A stretch of DNA of 64,000 bases from Nilaparvata lugens (taxonomy: Eukaryota; Arthropoda; Insecta; Hemiptera; Delphacidae), in assembly GCF_014356525.2 (NCBI RefSeq), contig NC_052510.1, positions 15,424,778 through 15,488,777 on the forward strand, given 5' to 3'. The position numbers and the translations under genes are program-made. Below are positions 46,471 through 57,669 of the stretch, piece by piece. Each line of letters begins with the position of its first letter. Positions within the stretch are counted from its first letter, which is position 1. Below the pieces are notes generated by a model, which did no database searches, was not told the DNA's origin, and was given only the letters and a program-made list of their open reading frames with translations.

Positions 46471-46933
46471 AAAAATTAATATTGATCTTTAAAATGGTGA
46501 AAAGTGGTCATGCATGCAGTACGAAAAAAATTAATTTCTCTGTTATTCTTTGACCAATCTTAATAAATTAGGTATCATTGGAATCGTAAAACAATTTGCT
46601 AACTTTTTTGTCTCATGTAAAGTTTCTGTAAAATGGACGGTTTTCGAGATATTCGCCATCAAAAATTTAAAATGGCCGCCATTTTGAAAAATTTCAACGA
46701 AAAAATTTTTTTTCATTTTTTATAGTTGAGTCTTTATAGCATAAATATTCATGCCAAATTTCAGATCAATACAACATTTCGTTCTTGAGATAAAAATTTT
46801 CAAGTGAAAAAAACAAAATGGCAGCTATAAGGATAACCGCTGAGTTTTGGACACTTCAAATATGACATTTGTAGTCTCCTAGCATCCAGGTACTATACCC
46901 TAAAATTCTCGACACTACTTCTGAAACACCCTG
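46471..46933 (-). repeat. right terminal inverted repeat (463 bp)
   Basis: This is the inverted copy of the left repeat. It begins about 110 bp after the transposase stop codon and differs from the left repeat by few substitutions. Confidence 0.92.
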
Positions 46934-46977
46934 TATATATTACGTTTATTAGTATCTATCAGTTGTCCTGGGAATGC

Positions 46978-47062
46978 TCCGCCTACTATTGGCGTGCCTT
47001 GTCTCGGCCAATAGCAGACAAGACCTTGATAGGCCAGCCATCTACCAATCATACGGCTTGAA
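46978..47062. repeat. dispersed CCAAT-containing repeat, copy 2
   Basis: It matches 24018-24112 (CCTACTATTGGCGTG, GGCCAATAGCAGAC, TTGATAGGCCAGCC, TCTACCAATCATA). It lies 44 bp beyond the right end of the mariner-like element and is not part of it. Confidence 0.75.
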
Positions 47063-47371
47063 GCCAACTACCAATTCATATTGCTACATTAAATGTATAC
47101 TTATTGATGTTCAGGTCTAATGGAGTCGCTTTGTATTATAGATATTCAATACCTATAATATAAAATTATAATTATACAATAATAATATTCAATATCTAAA
47201 TCTATGATATTATGAAATAGAAATTAATTTTATTGTCTAATGATGGTCTAGGGGGTTTCAAAAAATATGTGATACTACAAATCCAAGACTTTTATTGAAA
47301 ATATTGATATCTATCTTATGTTACTTATCGTACAAATAATCAAAGCAATGGTAGTCCAATTTAATTTTTTT
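47063..47371. other. gene-free AT-rich spacer
   Basis: No feature is seen. Confidence 0.5.
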
Positions 47372-47545
47372 TGCAGATGGTGATGCTCACATAAGCTTAA
47401 GGCTTGTACGGATAAAAATGAGAAATGAGGTTCCAGTGGGTTCCGAATTCCATTCCACCAGGAAGCGAGTCTTATTCTCATAAATGATATTAAAAGGAGT
47501 CGGCTCTACACGTGGTCATCCTTCCACAGGGAGTAGCACTCAAAC
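47372..47545 (-). mobile_element. tRNA-derived SINE, degenerate copy D
   Basis: On the minus strand the 3' half is clear: CCGTACAAGCC, TTAAGCTTATGTGAGCATCA, then CCATCTGC and a run of A. The B box region (about 47435-47455 on the plus strand) is mutated but alignable to copy A through the following CCACCAGG block. Confidence 0.6.
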
Positions 47546-47635
47546 GTACCCGTATCTCTACTAATCTAATCGAATGCTTATCAGCACGACCACAGTCAAC
47601 CGCTTCTTAAATTTATTGTGCAAATAGGATAAATT

Positions 47636-47690
47636 ACTAAGAAATTGTCAAAAACCACAGATTTTATCTGAACTTTGACAATTTCTTAGT
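47636..47690. repeat. 17-bp perfect inverted repeat
   Basis: ACTAAGAAATTGTCAAA at 47636-47652 is exactly complementary to 47674-47690, with a 21-bp loop. It may be a remnant of a foldback element. Confidence 0.8.
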
Positions 47691-50600
47691 ATTTTTATTT
47701 AATATGAATAATTACCAGAATATCAACTTCTCAACTACACAGAAAGGGAAAAATATAATTATTACCCCATTATCTATTATCTATAACAATCACTTCATGG
47801 TTCATCATTTCCAGGACATTCAATAAAATTTGTTTTTTTTTTTAGAAAAATCTATCCTTAATGATAGTTGAACTAATGATTGAATTCCAATTTGTTGAGA
47901 GAAAAAAGTAGTTCAATTCAGAATTCCATATCACCAAACATTCAACCATCCAACACCGCAGCTTCCGCTTAAAGAAGCAGAAAATATGAGTGGTTGGTGC
48001 CAATTATTGAGCACATAAAGCTACCGGCCACAGTTAACGGCCTTGAAAACTGTTTCGAAAGCAGTAATTTCGGCCATCGACAGTAACTGACAGCAGGGTT
48101 GCTCACTAAAAAAATCCAATTTCCCCTCTAAAAAAACCCCGATAATTTTATTGCTTAATCACTGCGGCCCGGAAAGCCACAATTCATCATTTAATCTACA
48201 CTCCAGAATCTACTGGCCAGCCTAGCGTGTTTATGCATTTATAAAAGCGAACAAAACATTAAACCGAGTTTGCGCAGTGATAATAATAGTAGTGTAGCGT
48301 CGGCTCGGCCGTTTTCTCCATTTAGACTGATTGCTGTTATTAAAAAGTAGGCGAAGCGGTGCAGGATGAAGCTTATGGCAGGCAGCAGGAGGAAGAGAGA
48401 GAGAGTGAGAGAAGACAGAAGCGGGAATGAGATGAAGAAGGATAGACTGGATGGATGCACAGGGTAGATAGGTGTATCGCACTGACTGTCCAGGTGCTGT
48501 TATTACAAAACGTCACTGTGATATCTCTGGTACAACCAAGCAGAGTTGATCAAATACTTAGGAAGAGAAGGAGGCAGAAAAGAAATAAGAAGACGAAGGA
48601 GATAGAGGAGAAACAAGGAGACGGTGAAAATGAAAAATATAATAAGAAGGTTGTGGAGGAGAAGGAGAAGCGAGAGAAGAAAAAGAAGAATAAGAAAAAG
48701 AGGAACAAGAAGAGATAATTAGAAAATGAACATTATTTTCACTTTTTGAACTAAGTACATTAATTTAAATATTGGTAATAGAAGTAGAAAAAGAAGGAAA
48801 CGAAGAGAAAATGAAGAATATCACGTGAGAAAGGGGACGAGAAGGAAATGAGACGGAAGATTGGTATGTGCACAGTACATATTTATCTCACTGACAGTCT
48901 GGAAGCTGCTGATACAATATGTGACAATTTAATCACTATTCCCACTACTTTATTGTCTAAATTCTTTGATTATGTAACACCTTGTTATCCTTCGAAGAGC
49001 TTTCTGAAAGTTTCTGATGGAGATTTTCAAGGTCGAAGAAAGAATTCTAAATGGAATAACCACTAACCAGGCGTTGAACATCTAGAAACTCATAAATTCA
49101 GATCAGAGTGCATAGAGAGAACAAAGTAATGGATAGAACATAGAGCTGTAGGGCGTACTTTTGACACCCAAATATTGAATAGAAATTGTATTATTTGAAA
49201 TCTGAGTAGCGGTTGAGAGGTGTAGTCTACGTTCAAAATTTGACAAGGCATTCATTGAATAGATGATATTTCAAAGAGATAATGTATGCTTCATACAAGT
49301 ATGTTCCTAAAAAAGGAATTCGACTACAATAAACATACAAACATGTTTCCCATCTACTTGGAATTTAAATGATTTGAGGAATTTTTTGAAGTGGAATACG
49401 TCAAAACAAGATAATATCTGATACTGTTTGTAGGATTCCAAGTGTTACAGAAAGATGTATTTTGAAATGTCGCTTTCTGATGTGAGATGTCATGATGAAC
49501 ATACATTCCTTTGTAACTTTAGATGTAAAATAATAGATTTTATAACTTCAACTTATAACCATCACATTTGAAAAACTAAACTAGACGGTTCCCAAGGATA
49601 GTATATATAGCATTATAATATGTATATACTATTCTTGGACAGTTCCTACTGAAGAGACGATAAGATGGATGGATGACCTTTCATTGGTTACAATTTCTGA
49701 AATGGAAATGTCATAACTGTTCATAAAATAGTTCAAAGTAATGAAAGAACTAGAAAAAATATAAAGATAGGTGAATTTTTATTGCATGTGTATTAAAATT
49801 TTCAATCTTTCCTCACTTAGAAACCATTTCTTAACCAATTACGGAGATTTTAAAGCCTCTCTACTAAAATACTGACGCTACAACTACTAATAAAATTCTA
49901 CTAACAACATCCAGTGTTAGTAGGCAAATTAATTACACAACCAGACAACTATTAGAGAAAGCAACGCAAATCCTTAATGTAGTCAAATAATAATTGCTAA
50001 CAAAGGTCTACTCTCAACCACTGTAGGTACTAAAGAACAACAATAAAATCCTAGTTATCCACATAAAGACAAAAAAGCATAATCTTCTTGTCAAAATAGA
50101 ATTACTAGATGTTATCTAAATTCCGAGCACATACAGAAGAACAAAGTCATTTCCCACAGGTTTTCTCACACAAGGATTATTCACAGTTGGTTAGTATTCG
50201 TGAAAATTTCGAAAGGAAGTAAACTATAGTAGAACAGTAGGCGACTTTGTCTGGTCTAACCCAGAACTACTATTGACTGGGAGAGACTCCATAGAAAACA
50301 TCTCGTTTTCCGCAAGACTGCTAACTACAAAATTATGTACATTTTAATGCTAAAGAGGAACGGAATAAATTACTTCCTCTCACTATAGTTTTGAAGTGTT
50401 TAGTTTTAGAAAAATACTACATATGGCTCGGAGATAATTACTCAAATGCTTTTGTTTTCGAGAAAACGAATAGCCCAGAACATGTATTTTCATCGTTTGT
50501 TACTGTCAAGATTGATTGCTAAGATAATAGAATTTGGAATGAAAATTTAAATTTTGAAAGAAATTTAAATATGATTTACAGAGTAGAACTATAAATTTAC

Positions 50601-50733
50601 ATTGAAATAAGCAGTTACTTGGGACCCAAAAATAAACAATCCTGAATCAGTCAAAGGCTTCAAATAAAGAAATAATACATTTATATTCTGTTTCTTACTT
50701 ATTAAACCATTTAGGCTATCACATAATCATTTA
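47691..50733. other. gene-free sequence
   Basis: No gene is supported. 48090-48360 is unique and GC-richer (ATTTTATTGCTTAATCACTG, TTTATGCATTTATAAAAGCG, GCGTCGGCTCGGCCG) and could be regulatory. 48360-48720 and 48780-48860 are purine-rich; the Lys/Glu-rich open frame at 48455-48718 is low complexity. The rest is AT-rich. Confidence 0.5.
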
Positions 50734-50918
50734 TTAGGAATTTAAATTCAAGATTTTAATCTCTATTAACTCCACAATCATATGAGTAAACAAGTAGCTT
50801 GAAGAAATGATTGCCATGAAAAAATTAGGAATTTAAATTCAAGATTTTAATCTCTATTAACTCCACAATCATATGAGTAAACAAGTAGCTTGAAGAAATG
50901 ATTGCCATGAAAAAATTA
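50734..50918. repeat. perfect 91-bp tandem duplication
   Basis: TTAGGAATTTAAATTCAAGA at about 50735 recurs 91 bp later. I see no difference between the two copies through GATTGCCATGAAAAAATTA. The duplication is either very recent or an assembly artefact. Confidence 0.92.
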
Positions 50919-52167
50919 ATCACTGGAATTAGAATAAAAAAAAATGCGTACACATTGGATTTGAGACAGCATAATAATGAGTTGCAGTCTAATTAATTTA
51001 AAATAATTCATATTATCTGTTTAATTACAATAGCATATATTATTTGTAGTCTAAACTGAATATCGGACAATATTTTTGATTATCTTTCTACAAAATTAAT
51101 CTTTTTCACCTTCTACGGAATGTTCACAGTGTAGACAACTTCTAATGCGGGACCACTAAGCCCAAAAATAGTATATAGGTCTTTCCATAGGTTTACATCC
51201 ATACCTACTACAACATCCTTGCACTAGGCCATCACCGTTTTGATCCATACACATTCATCTTTGCCAGCAAAAAATCATCAACAATAGCTTCGTTCAGCTA
51301 GAGTGAATAGTTGTGAATAAAGGGAGACTAGGGAATCAAAAAGTTAACAAGAAAAAAGGAGATGATGAAGAAGAAGAAGAAGAAGAAGAAGAAGAAGACC
51401 GAAAAAGAGGAACGAAGAAGCTGGCCGCCCGCTGTGTCTCTCAACTTGTTTATTGCCCCAACCGGCGTAGCAGTGGGACTCCTATCGAGAAACAGGGGGC
51501 ATCATCACATCACATCACATCACGACAGAGCAGAGAGCATCATCCACAAAACCGAATCCAAGAGTAAAAAGGCAGTCAGACCAAGTCAAAAAGGCAGCCA
51601 GTCAGCCTCTACTCTAGCCAAAAGGTAAGCCAACAAAAGGCTGTTGAAGTGATACTGAAACTAAAGGTGAGGTGAGGGGGTGAGGCACTCATGTAAGTTC
51701 TATAAAATGAAGGGAAAATATTTTTTGAGGGTATCAGAACTAAGAAGAATTAATTAGACTTGACTATAAATTTTGCGACGAATTGTGGATTGAAAATAGT
51801 AAAAATCTCATGATTGTAACACTATTGGTAGTTTGTATTAGAAGACGTACACGTAAGTACAATAATTCAAATCACCAGTATTTCATAATGAATTTTATAT
51901 TGAAATAGTTCAAATGAGAAGAATAATTAAAGTATAATTTATTAATGTTTATGTATTCCAGCACTTTATATTAATTTCAATCATTGTCAATCTTATGTTA
52001 TAATACAATGAAACATTGGTGTAGGAATTGTAAAAAAAAAAATAATTACAGTATCAACAATGTTATGTGATAATACAATGAGACATTAGTATAATCAAAG
52101 AGAATATAATAGTTTCCATTTTTCTATGGTAAAGTCTTTAGCTTCTTGCTTGGACGACTTTCCCGCT
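50919..52167. other. gene-free sequence with a GAA microsatellite
   Basis: No gene is supported. A (GAA)n run lies at about 51366-51398 inside a purine-rich patch (51310-51420). The open frames crossing it mix low complexity with mid-GC sequence (51420-51630) and have no recognisable domain. Confidence 0.5.
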
Positions 52168-52243
52168 CCGCTCTGCGCTGTGCTGAGTGGATATTAATTT
52201 AATATCCGCTCTGCGCTGTGCTGAGTGGATATTAATTTAATAT
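52168..52243. repeat. perfect 38-bp tandem duplication containing a palindrome
   Basis: Two identical units start at 52168 and 52206 (CCGCTCTGCGCTGTGCTGAG...). Each ends in the near-palindrome GGATATTAATTTAATATCC formed across the unit junction. Confidence 0.92.
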
Positions 52244-55200
52244 CCATTGTATTATGACATCCCTATTTATTCATTACGTGACATTCAATTGGAATTTAAA
52301 TAAATGGTATGATTCTCTCCCATTTTCAATTCTAATGAATTTACAAACTAAAACATTAATTTAAATATTTTTTTTATCAACTATACAAAGAACAAGGACA
52401 TTCCAACTCTTATGCAAAACACACCGACGTTTTCCACAAAAACTTCAATTCAGCCTACAAATTCTGCCTAGCTCAGAAATAAAGAGAACAAAGATAAGAT
52501 AGAAGAGTATACACACGGGTAGTGGAAGTCAAGGAAAAAGACGGCATTCACGTACTAAACAGAGGGTGAGACAAAGAGAGAGAACGCAGAGAAGATAAGA
52601 GGTGGCAACGGAAAATTTACAACCCACAAAGTAACCAGCAGTCTTGATAAGGGAGCAGTGCCCCCCACCCCTCGCCCAGGCAACACAAATCACCATCACC
52701 ACATCAGTGGTCTAGAATCTAGAAAACGCCTAAGCACCACCAGACATGTTATCATTAGACAGGTATCATCAACATCGTTCATAAAATACAACACTATCAT
52801 CATCGTAACAAACACCAGCACCACTATCGTTGATCTCATTCTATTTCAGACAATGTACTTCAAAGTAGACAAATTATAAGGCTTTATGTTGAAAAAACAA
52901 TGGTGAAATAGAAAAAAAAAACGTAATTGAATTACAACCTAACCAACCTATTATATCATTGCAAGGGCTGGATGTAGATTACTGGTATAACCATAGAAAA
53001 ACAGAATCTACAAAGAGTATTATAAAGGTATTACAGTAGAGTATTATATTATCCTCTCTGGTATAACGTTCTTTCATGAGGTCATTAACAAAATCCCTGC
53101 AGAAAAGAGAGTGGCCCGTTTTAAATGGGAATGAAAATATTTAATTCAATCAGATAGGATAAGAGAAATTACACATAATTCACATAAGAGAAATTGATGG
53201 CTTGAAGGAGTTAAAAAAACACTCAGGGAATTCCTCATTGTATTGTGTCCATACAGGTTAGCAGACTTCCTTGTTGATTAATGTGTGTTTTGTGAAATCT
53301 GTTGTGTTGAAATATGAAGGATGCTAGATATTAGATTTAACTTTGACGTGTCATAGATTGCGGGATCGTTGCTCCCTTAATGCAGTTTAATAATTGTGAC
53401 GAACAAGTAAAGTAATGAGAAGGTAGAACGAAATTTAAATTTAAAATGGTTTGCTAGATAAAATACTATGTTATACTTTTGTCAAGATGGCAGTAATTTT
53501 TTATTGAATTTGGATAGGCCTACTCTTTGAGTTTGAATAATTTCCGTGTAGAATTAAAGAGTGAGGAATTATTTATTGGTGAAATGATCCATAAGAAGTA
53601 TGATATGAGTAAATACAAAGGGGAATAAAGTGAGAATTCATACCATGAATGGAGCGAGTCTATTAGAACAGCAACATACCTGTAACACAACAAATATTCA
53701 ATTAAAAAAAAGTTAAGTTAGTGTAAAAAAATATCACCAAAAGAATTCTATAAACAACACTAAGAAGAATACTGCACTTAAAACTACTGTATTGCATAAG
53801 CATTGCACTAAGGGCAGTGTTGTTAATAAAGTAATGAATGAAGATTCATGATTCTTCAAGCATTCATTGATGACACAAGAATTTTGAGCCATATATAAAC
53901 GAATACAATGAAACTTGTCAACACAATTTCAGAATAACTTGATTTTTGTAAGATCTGAATAGAATAGAAAAATGATGAAATTAATAAAGAGTGAACATTT
54001 TTGTGAAACACTGAAGAAAACCAACGTGCACATAAACAAGCACCGTGAGGCCTAACTCATTTCAATGTTTTACTAAAAGTCACCATGCGACACATTACCA
54101 AACCTGCGTTCCTACACATTGCCACCAACAACCCCTCTCCACACTTCCCCGCCCCTAATCCAGCACTTCGCTCTCATTACACCTCCACTCTCTCAGCCAC
54201 ACACACAAACACTCACACTACAGACAACAGCACTCATCCAATTTATTCATAACTCCGTTCTTAGCGCGAATCTGGTATTCATGAAGTTTTGCCCCTACAA
54301 CCAGAACTCCTAACTCTGACTGTACACACCAAATTCCCCCCCCCCTCATAGCAAGGACCTCCAACCCCCCCCCCCCCCAACAAAACAAACACCGCGTCAA
54401 CTCGCGAGAGAACTATCCTGGATGAGACTACAACTCGCCGGCAGCTAAATTGCCATTTCCACGCAGCCACACACACTCTCTCACTCTCACACCCTCTCTC
54501 TCCTCTCATCTCATCAGAGCACTCACTCTAATCTAACACACTCGTCTTCTCGCTCTTTCTCTTTACTCAGTCTATCTTCCTAATTTAATCCTCTTCCTCT
54601 AACTTCACCTTTTTTCAACTAACTCTATCTAATAATTAGAATCAGCCTCTACGCACTCAACCTATCCTTGTCTCTTGATAGAATTTACTCATTTTCTTCA
54701 TTCTCTTATTCCAATGTACCCATCATGTATTCTTCTCTTTCTTCTAATTGACACAAATATCCTTTCATCTATCTGATACTAATCTATTTCGTTATATCAC
54801 ATCTGAAAACACTTGCACAGCTTCTATATCTCGTTTACAGTAGTAGTATCTTGTCAGCTTCTAAACAATCTAAATTTATGAAACAACCTTGTAGACTGTA
54901 GGCTACAAAGAATTTTCTTAGCGCGGAAACAAATAAAAAGCTAGACTATGTCATTATTGGTATACACTAATAATATGGTAATTATTGAACACGTGAGTAT
55001 ATTGTGAATATCTGTACATTCGAGTCAATAAACTATACCAAAACTATAAACACACGGTAGCGTACCAATAGGGTATAGCCTTCTTGAAATTCTTCAAATA
55101 CTTCGCTGGATCATTTTTACAATATTTTTTTATCATAATTTATTCCATATGAATGATGAAATATATAGTGTTCTATTTAAAAATATTTAGTGCTATAGGA

Positions 55201-57004
55201 CTATAAATACATAGTCCTATATAATAAATATATAAAGTGCAACGGAAAACATTAATAGTAATGAATGTTATCAATCATGACAGATTTTCAATTGATTGTT
55301 CATACTTTTTTCTAATTTCAGCCACTCTATTCAAGTCTCAAATTTATTAAACTGGTTAGGTGAGACTTAGTCCATCCATCAATCTCAACTACTCTAATTA
55401 CTGTACTGCATTGCATCGTCACTATCTGCCCTAGCAGGCAGTCGTATATCTGATACAATTAGCCTGATGATAGGTCGTTTCCACAGTAGAATGCCGCCAC
55501 CGTCTATACTGCTCAGTTGAAACGAGAATAAATCTAGATGTTGGAAGAGATACATTTTGTGAGAAAGTTATTTCGGGAGCGAAACATTGCAAGTGTGTGG
55601 GGGAAGCAGCCAAACTATTCCAAGCCTATCACTTCAAACAGTCAGCATCGGTTGAATGGAAGGCCAATCGTGTTATTCACAAGAAATGCTGACAGATTAA
55701 ATCGAATTTTACAATACAAGTCTGTGTTCGTTAGCAGACTATTTTTAAGTTTTGTTGGCTGCGTCTTGTCTAATACAACCCCCCCCTCCCAAGGGGCACC
55801 CCTCAAACCAGGTCCCCCTCACTTTTCGAAACTCACAAGCCAACATCTAACTTCTGAAAGCTTACTATAACCGACTTTGTTGCCTACAGAAAGGGTAATA
55901 TAGTTATATTGAACACCAGAGGGTCTAAAAAAGGAAACCCCTTTAAAACGCTGAGTAATCGAACTGATGAAAGAATGTTCCTTGTTGTAAGTTCCAGACA
56001 GCTAGACTTTTCAGCTTATATACTATGTGTGAATGAGAATAAGTTGGAGCCTTCTTCTATAGATACTAGTTACTTCAAGTTTCCTCCATGAAAAAAATAT
56101 GAAAATTGTTGTAATCAAGTACTACAGTTGACAAAGAAATATTCCAGTATACTATAGGGTTTGAAGCCAATATTAAAGTAAGCAGTTCAGACCTACTTGA
56201 CTCATTTAGGGACTAGTGAGACAGTTACAGTTGTGCTCATAAATAACGGATTAAAAAAGTTCCTAATAAAGAACTGATATCACTATATAACTGTTTATAA
56301 GCTCTGTCACAAGAGCTAGGGGTTTCATTAATAGCCCCTATAAGAAATTATCAAGAGTAATGCTTCTTTTTGACATAATATAAACTAATTTATAACCATT
56401 TGTCAATTTTTCAAGCACAGTTTCATGCAGCAATTAGAATTAGGGTACGAACAGGACGGTCAGGTCGAGATGAAGATTTCAGCTCGCTAGCATTCTTCTA
56501 CACTATAACTATTGTATCTCTACCTATAGTCGATTGAAAAAAGCTAGCAATTGCTAGTTCTAATAGTAATTGTAAGTAATTTTCAAGCAAATGCTAGGAT
56601 TCCAGTCATGTGTTTAATCTCTAGTTTCCAGTTGATTTATTAGTAAGATTCTAGATTCATGTGTAAACTCCAGATTCTAGTTTTTATTGAATCGACCCAA
56701 TGACTCATTGATTCTATTATTGTACAATTTTTAGTGGCATCGATCTCCACCGCAACTTACTCGTTCTGTTTGCACCTTTACACTATTGCTGATCGAAGTA
56801 GAGTTCGTTAAGACAGATATCCTTCTACTTGCCACCATTTTCAAAATAATCCCAATAAATCAGAACCTACAATTTTGTATGGTACTTGTGAAATAGAGAG
56901 AATATATTTGAGCAATATTTACAAAAGCTTTCAACACTGAGATATTGATTTTCTCCAAGAACAGTTAATTTTTACAAAAATGTTCATATCTTTTGTTAAT
57001 ATAT
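52244..57004. other. gene-free sequence
   Basis: No gene is supported. 52480-52620 is purine-rich. 54100-54540 is C-rich, with runs of 10 and 14 C at 54336 and 54365, followed by pyrimidine-rich DNA to 54780. An 11-bp hairpin lies at 55194-55221 (TATAGGACTAT / ATAGTCCTATA). 55430-56090 is mixed, with short open frames lacking recognisable domains. Confidence 0.5.
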
Positions 57005-57025
57005 TGAATGAATTGAATTGAATTT
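57005..57025 (-). repeat. 3'-terminal pentamer array of the second LINE
   Basis: The plus strand reads TTGAATGAATTGAATTGAAT, about four degenerate copies of a GAATT unit, then passes into the 3' UTR (TTTATTTCAGCAAAATTTAC). Short terminal repeats instead of poly(A) are typical of the CR1/L2 group and mark the 3' boundary. Confidence 0.75.
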
Positions 57026-57275
57026 ATTTCAGCAAAATTTACACAATTTACAATAATATTTCAACAGAGCAAATACACAACTTGAGATATGTAATACAAA
57101 TAATACTATTAATATCTTATCCTATTCCCTATCATATATATCTATATTATATTTATGATAATAATATTCCTAGTTTAATCCAGTTCAACAATGTTTTAGC
57201 ATATTTTATTGTGGTAAAACTTATCTTATTGCACCTATCCCAAGTGGATTCACTCTATTTAATGAAATATAAGAG

Positions 57276-57306
57276 CCCACATAGACCTTTTTGGCCTGTT
57301 CGTGGG
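57276..57306 (-). other. 3'-UTR hairpin resembling the SINE hairpin
   Basis: CCCAC (57276) pairs with GTGGG (57302), and an inner GACC pairs with GGCC (one G-T pair) around an A/T loop. Read on the minus strand it is CCCACGAACAGGCC, a run of A, then GGTCTATGTGGG. This aligns with the 3' hairpins of the SINE copies (for example 2786-2814). Confidence 0.45.
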
Positions 57307-57388
57307 TCAATGAGTCCAGTACTGTGTGATTAAAGTATACATTTTTCCTGATTGAACTTAAGAGAAATAAGTTTTTTCAATTTCATAA

Positions 57389-57583
<195 letters not shown>

Positions 57584-57669
57584 TTGGTCATCACAAGGTG
57601 AACCGCTAGGCAAAAAGATATATTGATTGGGACAAAGAGAATATACAAACATTAGAAGTAACCAATATC

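Larger units (their letters stand above)
44570..46933 (+). mobile_element. Tc1/mariner-superfamily transposon with 463-bp terminal inverted repeats (2364 bp)
   Basis: The element starts CAGGGTGTTTCAGAAGTAGT and ends with the same sequence inverted, flanked by TA on both sides (44568-44569, 46934-46935), the duplicated target of Tc1/mariner elements. The inverted repeats extend for about 463 bp each. They contain paired CATGCATGC and GGCGGCCATTTT motifs that may be internal transposase sites. The transposase gene lies between them on the plus strand. In the outermost ~220 bp I count two mismatches between the repeats, so the copy is young, but its transposase carries one frameshift. It can be moved only by an intact relative. 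Confidence 0.92.
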
